64,000 nt of DNA from Pseudooceanicola sp050897975 (GCF_050897975.1 NZ_JBPAXY010000004.1:434001-498000), one strand, 5' to 3'; shown: positions 22,361 through 31,255, counted from the first letter of the stretch. The notes: generated from the sequence alone by a model not told the origin. Numbers and translations: made by a program.

Positions 22361-24574
22361 TCAGTGGGGAAGGCGCGGGGCGTTCATCGTCTCGCTCAGC
22401 GTCTGCAACAGCCGGTCGGGCGGGCAGGGCTTGCGCAGCACCGGGCCGGCCACCGGCGGGCGCGGGGCGGTTTCCGGGTCGTCGCCGACAAAGCCGGTCA
22501 GATAGACCACCGGCAGGTCGGGGAAAAGATCCCGCGCCGCCCGGGCCAGGCCGAAGCCGTCCAGTTCCGGCATCATCACATCGGTCAGCAGCAGATCCAC
22601 CGAGGCCGCGTCGCCTTCGCGCAGCCGGTTCAGCGCCACGGCGCCGTTTTCCGCCGCCATCACCTCGAACCCGGCGGCGCGCAAGGTTTCGCACAACAGC
22701 AGGCGCAGGCCGGTCTCATCCTCGGCCAGCAGGACCCGGGGGGCGCCCGCCCTGGGCCGGGGCGTGGCCTTTTCGGCGGCGGCGGGGCTTTCCGAGGCCT
22801 TCGGGGCTGCCGCGCCTTGGGGGCTGGCCTCGGGCAGGGTGATCGGGCGGGGCACCTGCGGCAGGACGCGGGTCTGGCTCGAGGCCATGACCGGCGGCGC
22901 CTTGGCGCCCGACAGGTTGTCGGCAGCCGCGCCGCTGCGTGGCGGTTTCATCGCTCCGCCCGAGATCCGCGCCGTCCCCACCGGGGCCCTGCGCAGTGCA
23001 GCGGTCGTTGCGGGGGCCGTCGGGGCAGGGGCGGCGGGCGCCGCCTGCGCCTGCGCCTGGGCGTCGGGCCCGGCGGCCTCGGCCGGGGAACCCTGGTCAG
23101 TGGCCGTTTCGGCCTCGGCGGCGGGGTCGCGGGGCAGAAGGATCTGCACCACCGTCCCGGCCCCGGCAGAGGAATCCAGCCGCAGATCGCCCTCGGCGCC
23201 GCGGGCAAAGGAAAAGGCCGTGGACAGGCCCAGCCCGACGCCGGTCCCGTCCTGGCTGGTGGTGTAGAAGGGTTCAAGCGCGCGGGCGCGGACCTCTTCG
23301 GTCATTCCGGGGCCGTCGTCACTGACCGAGATTTGCAGATAGCGCCGCGCCGGGTCCAGCGGCACCCCGCTGTCCGAGTTGGCCGCCAGGGTCATCTCCG
23401 GCGCTCGCTGGGCGCTGCGGCGCACTGTCTGGGCGGCGGCGCTTTGCGCCTCGACATGGATCATGCCGCCCCGACCCGAGTGCTGGATCGCATTGCGGGC
23501 GTTCAGGATCAGGTTCAGCAGGCTGTCGATCAGCAGGCCCGGGTCGCAATGGACCATCAACCCCGGCTCGGCGGCGGTGAACCGCAGCGTGATGCCGCTG
23601 TTTTCCAGCTGCGGCAGGGCCAGGGCCTCGACCTCCATGAACAGGCCGGCGACGGCGCGGGTTTCGGGATGGCCCTTGACCGGCCGGGCGATGGTCAGCA
23701 GGCGCCCGGTCAGTTCCTTGCCGCGGGCCACGGCGCGCGAGGCGCTTTGCATGTAGCGGCGCGCGGCGGGGGGCAGATCCTCGTCCTGGCTCAGCTCCAG
23801 CGCATAGTAGATCGTGGCCAGCAGGTTGTTGACGTCATGGGCCAGCCCCGAGGTCACCTGCCCCAGGGCCGCCAGCCGGTCGTTCAGCTCTTGCGCGCGG
23901 CGTTCGCGGTCGCGCTGCGCGGCAGAGCCGGTCAGCAGCATCGCCCCGGCGCTGAGCGCCAGCAGCAACAGCAGCCCGCTGAGGACCAGCCGTTCCTGGC
24001 GCGCGGTCAGACGTTCGCGGTTTGACCAGGTGGCGATGGCCTCGGCGATGCTGTTTTCTAGCGCCAGCAGGTCCAGCGTTGCATCGGTGTCCGAGATCCG
24101 CACCAGCGCGTCGACCTCGGAGATGCTGCGGCCCTCGGCGGCGGCGGCGCGGGCCTGGCTCATGCGGCTGTGGTATTCCGCCAGCGTGGCGTGCAGGGCG
24201 GACATGGGCAGGTCGGTGCCGATGGCGATCCCCAACTGATGGATCTCGCGCAGCGCGGCGGTGGCAGCCTGGTAGCTCTCTTCGGCCATTTCGTAATACC
24301 CCGTCTCTTCGGGGCGCAGCACGGCATTCTTGAAATGGTGGATGAACCCGGCATAGCCGATGGCGCGTTCCAGCTGGTGCAGCGCCACGGGCAGGGCCAG
24401 GGCGGCGCGCCGTTCGGCGTTGTCCCGTTCCAGGGTCAGCACGTAAAGGGCGGGCACCGCCAGCAGAGAGATCCCCATCACCCCCGCCAGGCCGACGCGC
24501 AGGGCCGGGCGCCGCAGGGCGGCCACCAGCCGTCCGCGCCATCCGCCTGCGCCTCGCAGTTCACGTGTCGGCAT
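22361..24574 (-). CDS. Hybrid sensor histidine kinase with C-terminal receiver domain
   Basis: The 737-residue protein has two transmembrane segments (about 29-48 and 196-215) flanking a helical periplasmic sensor. The HisKA phospho-acceptor H246 is in GLAHDVNNLL, and an HATPase_c domain follows (N box NLILNARNAI, G box VSDDGPGMT). A roughly 130-residue Ala/Pro-rich linker leads to a receiver domain (about 615-735) with phospho-acceptor D665 in LLLTDVMMPELDGF. The H-box variant and layout match NtrY/FixL-like hybrid kinases. No response regulator with an output domain is adjacent, so it is an orphan whose partner lies elsewhere. It converges on the SulP gene, and its signal is unknown. Confidence 0.9.
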   Translation of the reverse strand: MPTRELRGAGGWRGRLVAALRRPALRVGLAGVMGISLLAVPALYVLTLERDNAERRAALALPVALHQLERAIGYAGFIHHFKNAVLRPEETGYYEMAEESYQAATAALREIHQLGIAIGTDLPMSALHATLAEYHSRMSQARAAAAEGRSISEVDALVRISDTDATLDLLALENSIAEAIATWSNRERLTARQERLVLSGLLLLLALSAGAMLLTGSAAQRDRERRAQELNDRLAALGQVTSGLAHDVNNLLATIYYALELSQDEDLPPAARRYMQSASRAVARGKELTGRLLTIARPVKGHPETRAVAGLFMEVEALALPQLENSGITLRFTAAEPGLMVHCDPGLLIDSLLNLILNARNAIQHSGRGGMIHVEAQSAAAQTVRRSAQRAPEMTLAANSDSGVPLDPARRYLQISVSDDGPGMTEEVRARALEPFYTTSQDGTGVGLGLSTAFSFARGAEGDLRLDSSAGAGTVVQILLPRDPAAEAETATDQGSPAEAAGPDAQAQAQAAPAAPAPTAPATTAALRRAPVGTARISGGAMKPPRSGAAADNLSGAKAPPVMASSQTRVLPQVPRPITLPEASPQGAAAPKASESPAAAEKATPRPRAGAPRVLLAEDETGLRLLLCETLRAAGFEVMAAENGAVALNRLREGDAASVDLLLTDVMMPELDGFGLARAARDLFPDLPVVYLTGFVGDDPETAPRPPVAGPVLRKPCPPDRLLQTLSETMNAPRLPH

Positions 24575-24611
24575 CGGGTTCCCTCTTCACCCGGGGATCG
24601 TCGTCACAGGA

Positions 24612-24627
24612 TCGACCCGTGGGTCGA
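24612..24627. promoter_or_regulatory. Perfect 16-base palindrome upstream of the histidine kinase
   Basis: TCGACCC-GT-GGGTCGA lies 38 bases before the kinase start and after the hmuV stop, both read on the minus strand. It could be an operator for the kinase or the hairpin ending the hmu operon; no T-run follows on the minus strand. Confidence 0.35.
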
Positions 24628-24697
24628 CTGTCTTTCTGTCGATACCATGTGTGGCGCGAAAGGGAAGCCGAAACGCACAACCTGAAGGCAAGTTGAT

Positions 24698-25573
24698 CTA
24701 ACTGCGTATGTCTAGGGCACTGGGAACATGGGTAATTTGTGCGGACTGGGGCAAGAGGAACAGCCCCGTGCCCGGCGCGACCCCCATGCGCAGGGGGCAG
24801 CCGTAGGCGCGGCTGAGCAGATCGTCGGTCAGCACCGCCTCGGCCGGACCGGCCCCCAGGCAGCGGCCCTGCTGCAACAGAACCACCTTCTGGGCATACA
24901 TCGCCGTCAGGTTCAGATCGTGCATCACCGCGATCACCCCGCCGCCCGCGCGGGCGAAATCGGCGGCGATCTGCATCACCTGCAACTGGTGCGCGATGTC
25001 CAGCGCCGAGACCGGCTCGTCCAGGAAAAGCCAGCGCGGACCATGGGCGCCCACGGGCTCTTCCAGCTGGGCCAGCACCCGGGCCAGCTGCACCCGCTGC
25101 TGTTCGCCGCCCGACAGTTCCTGATAGTAGCGCCCGCCATAGTGGGCCAGGTCGACGCGCGCCAGCGCATCCAGGGCGCGGGCCTCGCCGCCCGGACCCT
25201 CGGCGCCCAGGCGGACGACCTCCAGCACGGTGAAGGGAAAGCTCAGCGCGGTCTGCTGGGCCAGCACGGCGCGGCGCCGGGCCAGCACGGCGGGATGGGC
25301 GCGGGTGACGTCGACGCCGCCCATGGTGACGCTGCCGCCGGGGTCGATCTGGCCCGCGATCTCGCCGGTCAGGACGCGCAGCAGGGTGGTCTTGCCCGAC
25401 CCGTTGGGCCCGACGATGGCGGTCACCTGGCCCGCGCGGGCGCTGAAGTCGACCTGATCCAGGATCACCTTGCGACGCATACGCAGGGTGAGGTCGCGGG
25501 CGGCCAGGGTGGCGGTGTCGGCCCCCGGGGCGGGCGCATGGGCGGGGGCGTGCAGGGGGTCATGACGGCTCAC
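24698..25573 (-). CDS. hmuV: Haem ABC transporter ATP-binding protein
   Basis: The 291-residue cytoplasmic ATPase has Walker A GPNGSGKTT (about residue 55), signature ELSGGEQQRVQLARVL, Walker B WLFLDEPVSALD and the switch histidine in VMHDLNL. It drives haem import through HmuU. I placed the start at the GTG at 25573, which overlaps the hmuU stop as GTGA and follows GAGGAG. A GTG at 25609 is also in frame but overlaps hmuU by 40 bases. The first 30 residues (His/Ala/Pro-rich) are longer than usual. Last gene of the hmuSTUV operon. Confidence 0.92.
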   Translation of the reverse strand: MSRHDPLHAPAHAPAPGADTATLAARDLTLRMRRKVILDQVDFSARAGQVTAIVGPNGSGKTTLLRVLTGEIAGQIDPGGSVTMGGVDVTRAHPAVLARRRAVLAQQTALSFPFTVLEVVRLGAEGPGGEARALDALARVDLAHYGGRYYQELSGGEQQRVQLARVLAQLEEPVGAHGPRWLFLDEPVSALDIAHQLQVMQIAADFARAGGGVIAVMHDLNLTAMYAQKVVLLQQGRCLGAGPAEAVLTDDLLSRAYGCPLRMGVAPGTGLFLLPQSAQITHVPSALDIRS

Positions 25574-26688
25574 AGGTCCAGAACTCCTCTCTGGCGCAGC
25601 AGGATCCACAGGAAGAACGGGCCGCCCAGAACGGCGGTGACAATCCCGATGGGCAGTTCCGAGGGGGCGATGATGACCCGGCTGATGATATCGGCCAGCA
25701 GCAGCAGCGAGGCCCCCAGCAGGGCGGCATTGGGCAGCAGTTCGCGGTGATCGGGGCCCGAGGCCAGGCGCAGCAGATGCGGCACCACGATGCCAATGAA
25801 GCCGATGCCGCCCGACATGGCCACGGCGGCGCCGGTGGCGGCAGCCACGGCCAGGATCGCCAGGTTCTTCACCCGCTGGATACGGATGCCCAGATGATAG
25901 GCCGCAGCCTCGCCCAGGGCCAGGGCGTTGAGGCCGCGCGCCAGGGCGGGGGCGGCCAGCAGGGCCGGTACGATCACCGCCAGCCCGGTGGCCACCTTGG
26001 TCCAGGTGGCCCCGGCCAGCGAGCCCATGCCCCAGAAGGTCAGGTCGCGCAGCTGGTTGTCATCGGCCATGTAGATCAGCACGCCCGAGACCGCCCCGGT
26101 CAGCGCGCCCAGGGCGATCCCCGCCAGCAGCATCACCGCGACCGAGGTGCGCCCGGCGCGGGTGGCCACGCGGTAAAGCAGCATGGTGTTGATCCAGCTG
26201 CCGACAAAGGCGGCGATCGGCACGGTGTAGATCCCCATGGCGGCGGCCAGCCCGGCGGGCAGCAGGCCCGACAGCAGGATGGCGGCGATGGCGCCCAGGC
26301 TGGCGCCCGCGCCCACGCCGACGATGCCCGGATCGGCCAGCGGGTTGCGGAACAGCCCCTGCATCAGCGCCCCCGACACCGCCAGCGCGGCGCCCACGCC
26401 CATGCCCATCAGGGTGCGCGGCAGGCGGATCTGCCAGAGCACGATCCGGTCGGCCAGGGCCACCTCCTGCCCGCGCAGCCCGTCCCAGAGGGCGGCCCAG
26501 AGGCTGGTGCCCGCGGCGCCGATGGCCAGGCTGGCGGCGACGCAGACCGCCAGCACCGCGATCAGCACCAGCCGCAGTCGCCGCGCCCGCTGGCGGCGGT
26601 CGCCCTGGTGCAGCACCGCGCCGATCTCGGAGCGATCAGGGGCGCCGGGACGCTGGCCCGCCGTGTCGGTTGCCGTCATCGCCGCCAT
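25570..26688 (-). CDS. hmuU: Haem ABC transporter permease
   Basis: The 372-residue FecCD/BtuC-type permease has about ten transmembrane segments. Signatures are LPRTLMGMGVGAALAVSGAL, NPLADPGIVGVGAGASLGA and GGIGFIGIVVPHLLRL. It forms the inner-membrane channel for haem. The ATG at 26688 follows GAGGAGG and is 4 bases after the hmuT stop; upstream in-frame sequence is the antisense-like shadow of hmuT and was excluded. The N-terminal 45 residues are hydrophilic, as is common in HmuU. Confidence 0.93.
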   Translation of the reverse strand: MAAMTATDTAGQRPGAPDRSEIGAVLHQGDRRQRARRLRLVLIAVLAVCVAASLAIGAAGTSLWAALWDGLRGQEVALADRIVLWQIRLPRTLMGMGVGAALAVSGALMQGLFRNPLADPGIVGVGAGASLGAIAAILLSGLLPAGLAAAMGIYTVPIAAFVGSWINTMLLYRVATRAGRTSVAVMLLAGIALGALTGAVSGVLIYMADDNQLRDLTFWGMGSLAGATWTKVATGLAVIVPALLAAPALARGLNALALGEAAAYHLGIRIQRVKNLAILAVAAATGAAVAMSGGIGFIGIVVPHLLRLASGPDHRELLPNAALLGASLLLLADIISRVIIAPSELPIGIVTAVLGGPFFLWILLRQRGVLDL

Positions 26689-26692
26689 GGCC

Positions 26693-27604
26693 TCAGCCCT
26701 CCTCGGCGGGGGTCTGGGCGGGGGCCGACGTCTTCGACGCGGCCTCGCGCAGGGCGGTGGCCAGGTCGTGCATCGCCTCGGGGGTGCGGATCGAGAATCC
26801 CAGCATGTACATGCCGTCCATGGTGACGAAGGCATCGGCCTGCCCGGCCGGTGTGGCCGCCACGGCGGGGTTGTCCAACAGGGTGTTCGGCCCGGTGGTG
26901 TGATCGGCGCCGCCGCCCGACATGCGCAGGATCACGTCCGGCGCGGCGCGGGTGATCGCCTCGTCGGTCAGGGGCTTGTAGCCCTCAAACCCACTGACGG
27001 CATTCTCGGCGCCGACCAGGCCGATCATCGCATCCGCCGCCGTGCCCTGGCCCGAGGCCATGACGCGCCCACCCTGGGCCGACAGCACGAAGAGAACGCG
27101 GATCCCCTCGGCGCCCGCCTCGGCCTGGGCTTCAGCCATGCGGCGGCCCAGATCGGCGGCCAGTACCTCGGCCTCGGCCTCGACCCCCAAGGCGGCGCCC
27201 ACGGTGCGCACCTTGGTCTGAAGCGCCTCGGTGTCGAAGCCGTTCGGCACCACGGCGAAGGGCAGGCCCGCGTGTTCCAGCAGGGCCACCGCCTCGGGCG
27301 GGCCCGCGCCCTCCTCGGTCAGGATCATGTCGGGGCCGACCGACAGCACGCCCTCGGGGCTGAGCTGACGGATATAGCCCACGTCGGGCAGCAGCTCCGT
27401 CTCGGCCGGGTAGACCGAGGTGGTGTCGCGGGCCACCAGACGGTGTTCCTGGCCCAGGGCAAAGACGATCTCGGTCACCGCGCCGCCGATCGAGACGATG
27501 CGCTGCGCGGGCTGGGCCTGGGCGGCCAGGGGCAGGGCTGCGGCCAGCGCGGTGGCCAGCAGGGTGCGGCGGGTCAGGCCGGGAAGGCTCCGGGGCGCGC
27601 TCAT
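26693..27604 (-). CDS. hmuT: Periplasmic haem-binding protein
   Basis: The 303-residue protein has an N-terminal export signal (RRTLLATALAAALPLAAQAQ, with a twin Arg) and a BtuF/HmuT-like periplasmic binding fold. Typical stretches are RIVSIGGAVTEIVFALGQE and GPDMILTEEGAG. It delivers haem to HmuUV. The start overlaps the hmuS stop as ATGA. The C-terminus ends in an Ala/Pro/Thr tail that looks non-structural. Confidence 0.93.
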   Translation of the reverse strand: MSAPRSLPGLTRRTLLATALAAALPLAAQAQPAQRIVSIGGAVTEIVFALGQEHRLVARDTTSVYPAETELLPDVGYIRQLSPEGVLSVGPDMILTEEGAGPPEAVALLEHAGLPFAVVPNGFDTEALQTKVRTVGAALGVEAEAEVLAADLGRRMAEAQAEAGAEGIRVLFVLSAQGGRVMASGQGTAADAMIGLVGAENAVSGFEGYKPLTDEAITRAAPDVILRMSGGGADHTTGPNTLLDNPAVAATPAGQADAFVTMDGMYMLGFSIRTPEAMHDLATALREAASKTSAPAQTPAEEG

Positions 27605-28698
27605 GCCGGTTCCTCCGTCCGGGTCTCGGCCAGGCGCGCCACTTCTTCCTCGACCAGGGCGATCCAGGCGGCGTTGTGGTCGATCTCCGCGGTGCGGTGG
27701 CCGAAGATCTGCGCGATCAGCCCGCCGCGGGCGTCGAAGAAGTCGACCGACACGGCGGGGCCGCGGCGCGTCGGTTTCTCGGCCACCCAGACCTCGGCGA
27801 TGTGATCGCCGCGCAGGTGCAGGTTGAAATCGTCATCCAGCACGTTCAGCCAGGGGCCCATTTCCTTGATCGGCCCGATGGGGCCAGAGACGATCTGGAT
27901 GAAACCCGCGTTGCCGACGAAGATCATCGAGGGCGTGCCGGTGTCGGCCAGCCGGTGCAGCAGCCGCCCGACCGAGGCCGGTTCCAGCTTGCGCGCCATG
28001 GGGGCGCCGGCGGTGCGATAGGCGCCCAGGCGGTTGACGCCGAAGGTCTTGCACATGGCGCCGAACTTGTGGGTGTCGCCCAGCTCGGCCCAGGCGGCGC
28101 GCAGCGCTTCGGCCTGCTCGGGGGCCTCGCGGGCAGGCTCGACCGCCTCGCGCGGGGCCAGCTCCAGCACCTGGCCCTGATCGGCCAGCCGCAGCCGGTC
28201 GCGCAGCGCCGCCCAGGGGGCGGGATCGGCGCCCTTGGCCAGATAGACCTTGTGCACCGCGTCACCGGCGGCATCGAAGACCTGGAAACTGTGGCGCGGC
28301 CCGGCCTTGGTCTGGGCGATCACCGCGAAGGCATGGATCCAGCGGGAAGGGAAGAAGCGCATGTCGATGCGCCCGTTCAGCACCAGACCGGCGTGTTCGG
28401 ACCGGCGGTAGCCGCCGTAGATGCCGTTGATCTCGCTGACGACCGATTCGTTGCGCGTCAGGCCCATGACCTCGCCCAGCTCGGGGATCGCGGCCAGCAG
28501 CTGATCGGGGTCGGCCTCGATCCGGGTGACGGTCTCGCCGTCGACCTGGGCGGCCAGCAAGCTGGCCTCGCCCACGCCCAGGCTTTCGGCCAGATCGCGC
28601 GGGCGTTGCGTGCTGTCGGCCAGGGCCTGGCGGATGGTTTCGGGGCTGGGCGCGGGCCCGGTTACGGCGCGCGCGGGCGCGGCGGCGATCTCTGTCAT
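27601..28698 (-). CDS. hmuS: Haemin-degrading / haem-handling factor
   Basis: The 365-residue protein belongs to the HemS/HmuS/ChuX family: two tandem repeats of the haem-utilisation domain (about residues 35-175 and 205-345), cytoplasmic, no signal peptide. Family members bind haem after import and either degrade it or pass it on. It is first in the hmuSTUV operon and divergent from the receptor gene, so all five genes share one control region. Length is slightly above the usual 340-350 because of an Ala/Pro-rich N-terminus. Confidence 0.92.
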   Translation of the reverse strand: MTEIAAAPARAVTGPAPSPETIRQALADSTQRPRDLAESLGVGEASLLAAQVDGETVTRIEADPDQLLAAIPELGEVMGLTRNESVVSEINGIYGGYRRSEHAGLVLNGRIDMRFFPSRWIHAFAVIAQTKAGPRHSFQVFDAAGDAVHKVYLAKGADPAPWAALRDRLRLADQGQVLELAPREAVEPAREAPEQAEALRAAWAELGDTHKFGAMCKTFGVNRLGAYRTAGAPMARKLEPASVGRLLHRLADTGTPSMIFVGNAGFIQIVSGPIGPIKEMGPWLNVLDDDFNLHLRGDHIAEVWVAEKPTRRGPAVSVDFFDARGGLIAQIFGHRTAEIDHNAAWIALVEEEVARLAETRTEEPA

Positions 28699-28781
28699 GC
28701 GGTATCCTCTCAGGTCCCGGATGGGGGGAAGCGGAGGGCTGGCGCATTGGCAACAGGGCCGGCTGGCGTCTCTCGGGTTAG

Positions 28782-28805
28782 TTGACAGGATTAGTAAAGT
28801 ATCCT
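28782..28805. promoter_or_regulatory. Possible promoter/operator in the hmuS-receptor divergent region
   Basis: A TTGACA hexamer at 28782-28787 overlaps an inverted repeat AGGAT-N9-ATCCT (28787-28805) in the only AT-rich patch of the 218-base divergent region. Iron-responsive repressors (Fur, Irr or RirA) control such genes in related bacteria, but the sequence does not match a consensus I can name. Confidence 0.35.
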
Positions 28806-28916
28806 AGGCGGCGCAAGAGCCCGTCGGTGGGGAGACCGGCACAGGGCCCAAAATTTCGTGATTAGCCAGCCTCTTGGCCAGCCTCCCTATCCACTCGCTC
28901 AACCAAGGGGACCCCC

Positions 28917-30920
28917 ATGTCCGCACGACCCTCCGTGCGTGCGCTGCTGATGTGCAGTGCCGCGACCACCCTTATTGCCACCCCGCTTGCCGCCCAGGAC
29001 AGCGCCGATGCCGCCGCCATCGAGCTGGCGCCGATCACCGTGCAGTCCAAGCGCGAGGTGCAGACCGATACCGCCAATTCCGTCACCGTCGTCGACCTGG
29101 AAGAGATCCGCGACCGCCAGGCCTCGACCGTGGCCGAACTGGTGGAATCGGCGCCGGGCGTCAGCGTCTACGGCGCGCGCACCCCGCTCAGCTCGGGGAT
29201 CAACATCCGGGGCTACGGGCCCAACGGATCCTACGGCGGTTCCAGCCACATCGGCGTCACCATCGGCGGTGCGACCAAGGGCGCGGATGAACTGTACCGG
29301 ATGAGCACCCAGATGTTCACCGATCCCGCCCTCTTCCGCGAAGTGGCGGTGACCCGTGGCCTGGCCGGCACGCTAAGCTTCGGGTCCGGCCTCTTCGGTG
29401 GTCTGCTGGAGATGGAGCCTATCCAGGCCTCTGACATGACCGGCGGCGAACCGGGCTTCAAGGTGCGTCAGCTGCTGGAGTTCTCGGACAACGACTATTG
29501 GGCCTCTTCCACCACCCTGGCCTGGCAGCCGACCGAGAATATCGAGATCCTGGGCAACTACACTTACCGCGAGGTCGACATCATCGAGGATGGTGCGGGC
29601 AATCCGATCAACGAGGAAGGCTATGACGAGCCGTCCTGGCTGATCAACGGCCGCCTGACCTTCGGCGACAGCAACGAACACAAGGTCGGCGTGCTGTTGC
29701 AGCATACCGAGGCCGCCGAGCGGAACGTGCCCTTCAACCAGGTCGGCAATGCCATGTTCGACTTCATCTTCGGCTATGTCGACCGCGACACCGAAGACGA
29801 CACCTTCGTCCTGTCCTACGAATACGACAGCCCGACCTCGGATCTGATCCATATCGAGGCCGACCTGTCCTATTCCGAGCTTTACGTCGACAACTACGCC
29901 CTGGCGCGTCCGGTGCCCGCCAACCTGGCCTTCACCGACACGGGCTATCGCACCCGCACCACCAAGCTGGTGGTGAAGAACACCGCCGATTTCGTCACCG
30001 GTCGGGTGGGCCACAGCCTGCAAGCCGGGGTGGAATTCGCCCGCTCGCACCGGACCACCGATGACGTGGTGGAATCGGCCCCCGAGGGCAAGGAAACCAC
30101 TGCGGCGCTGTTCCTGTCGGACGAGATGGAGATCGGCCGCCTGACCCTGACGCCCGAGTTCCGGGTCGAGACCCAGACCATCGACGGCAGCGAGGATCGC
30201 TTTAGCGCCGGGGGGTACGGCGAATACGACAACGTCGCCTATAGTGCCGGGATCGGCGCGCTCTACCGCTTCGACAACGGCGTGTCCCTCTTCGGGTCGG
30301 CCTATTACGGCGAGGCCCTGCCGATCATCGACGACCTGGATGATGCCGACTACGTCGTGCAGGAAGAGAAGGCGACCGAGATCCAGATGGGCATCAGCTA
30401 TGACGGCTTCGACGTCTTCGCCTCGGGCGATGCGCTGGCGCTGAAGGCCACCGCCTACAACCAGCACTTCTGGGACATGACCTCTTTCCTGGCCAACAAG
30501 ATTGGTGGCGATACCTGGGGTCTGGAGCTGGAGGCGGCCTATTCGATGGCCAGCGGCTTCTACATCGACGCCAACGCCAACGTGATGCGCTCGCGCACGC
30601 AGTTCGACAACGGCACGCGCGCCTGGTCGGACATGGCTCCGGCGGACGAGCTGCGCCTGACCCTGGGCCAGAAGTTCGGCGAGACGCTGGACCTGTCGCT
30701 GGAAACCGTCTTTGTCGACGAGATCGACCGGGGCACCCAGGCGGATGGCTATACGCTCTATAACCTGCGGGCCACCTACAAGCCGCAGATGGGCGCCTTC
30801 GACGGCACCGAGGTGCGCTTCGGCGTCGAGAACCTGTCCGATGAGACCTACCAGCCGCGTCTGTCGGCCCGCACCGCGCCGGGCCGGACCTTCAAGGTGT
30901 CTCTGGCCAAGACCTTCTGA
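28917..30920 (+). CDS. hmuR: TonB-dependent outer-membrane receptor, probably haem (HmuR-like)
   Basis: The 667-residue outer-membrane protein has a signal peptide (about residues 1-26, ending LAAQ), a TonB box-like region (APITVQSKRE), a plug domain (ASTVAELVESAPGVSVYG) and a 22-strand barrel ending in the canonical terminal Phe (SLAKTF). Its divergence from hmuSTUV argues for haem uptake. However, the FRAP/NPNL signature of classical haem receptors is not present in the corresponding loop, where I read YYGEALP and then QEEKATEIQMG, so another iron ligand is possible. A terminator follows. Receptor class is sure; ligand is inferred from context. Confidence 0.85.
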   Translation: MSARPSVRALLMCSAATTLIATPLAAQDSADAAAIELAPITVQSKREVQTDTANSVTVVDLEEIRDRQASTVAELVESAPGVSVYGARTPLSSGINIRGYGPNGSYGGSSHIGVTIGGATKGADELYRMSTQMFTDPALFREVAVTRGLAGTLSFGSGLFGGLLEMEPIQASDMTGGEPGFKVRQLLEFSDNDYWASSTTLAWQPTENIEILGNYTYREVDIIEDGAGNPINEEGYDEPSWLINGRLTFGDSNEHKVGVLLQHTEAAERNVPFNQVGNAMFDFIFGYVDRDTEDDTFVLSYEYDSPTSDLIHIEADLSYSELYVDNYALARPVPANLAFTDTGYRTRTTKLVVKNTADFVTGRVGHSLQAGVEFARSHRTTDDVVESAPEGKETTAALFLSDEMEIGRLTLTPEFRVETQTIDGSEDRFSAGGYGEYDNVAYSAGIGALYRFDNGVSLFGSAYYGEALPIIDDLDDADYVVQEEKATEIQMGISYDGFDVFASGDALALKATAYNQHFWDMTSFLANKIGGDTWGLELEAAYSMASGFYIDANANVMRSRTQFDNGTRAWSDMAPADELRLTLGQKFGETLDLSLETVFVDEIDRGTQADGYTLYNLRATYKPQMGAFDGTEVRFGVENLSDETYQPRLSARTAPGRTFKVSLAKTF

Positions 30921-30960
30921 TCCGAGGATCGCAAGGGCGCCCGAGCTGTTCGGGCCTCGG

Positions 30961-30986
30961 GGGCTCCGCCAGTGGCGGGGCCCTTT
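30961..30986 (+). terminator. Terminator after the TonB-dependent receptor
   Basis: A 10-bp stem (one G-U) pairs GGGCTCCGCC (30961-30970) with GGCGGGGCCC (30974-30983) and is followed by TTT. Confidence 0.65.
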
Positions 30987-31012
30987 GCGTTTCGCAGGCT
31001 GCGGGCGGGGCA

Positions 31013-31068
31013 GGGGGCGCTGCCCCCCTTGCGTCTGCGCCGCAATTCCCCCCGGAGTATTTTCAGCC
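31013..31068 (+). repeat. Second copy of the composite GC-hairpin / GGAGTATTT element
   Basis: The hairpin GGGGGC-GCT-GCCCCC (31013-31027) is followed by CCCGGAGTATTTTCAGCC (31051-31068), the same order and spacing as the reverse-oriented copy at 18541-18590. It is part of the 335-base gene-free stretch 30921-31255. The rest of that stretch holds the receptor terminator and the RND promoter region. Confidence 0.7.
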
Positions 31069-31173
31069 TTCAGGATGGGAAAGGGGCGCATGACCCCGGC
31101 GGCGCGCCCGGTCGGGCGGGGGCGGTGCCTCTGGCTTGGGCACCTGCGCGCGGGACGGGGGTGCTCTCTCGAA

Positions 31174-31204
31174 ATGACAGAACCGTCATCTTGACATTTG
31201 TGTC
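31174..31204. promoter_or_regulatory. Tandem palindromes over the promoter of RND operon 1
   Basis: Two adjacent inverted repeats, ATGAC-AGAACC-GTCAT (31174-31189) and TGACA-TTTG-TGTCA (31192-31204, arms sharing spacing of 3-4), cover a TTGACA -35-like hexamer (31191-31196). They end about 50 bases before the first MFP gene. TGAC/GTCA palindromes are typical of TetR-family operators, and the last gene of this operon encodes a TetR repressor. Confidence 0.5.
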
Positions 31205-31255
31205 ACTTTGGGCGATCTGGCCGAAGTGACCCGGCGTGTCCTTGGAGCCTCCCCC

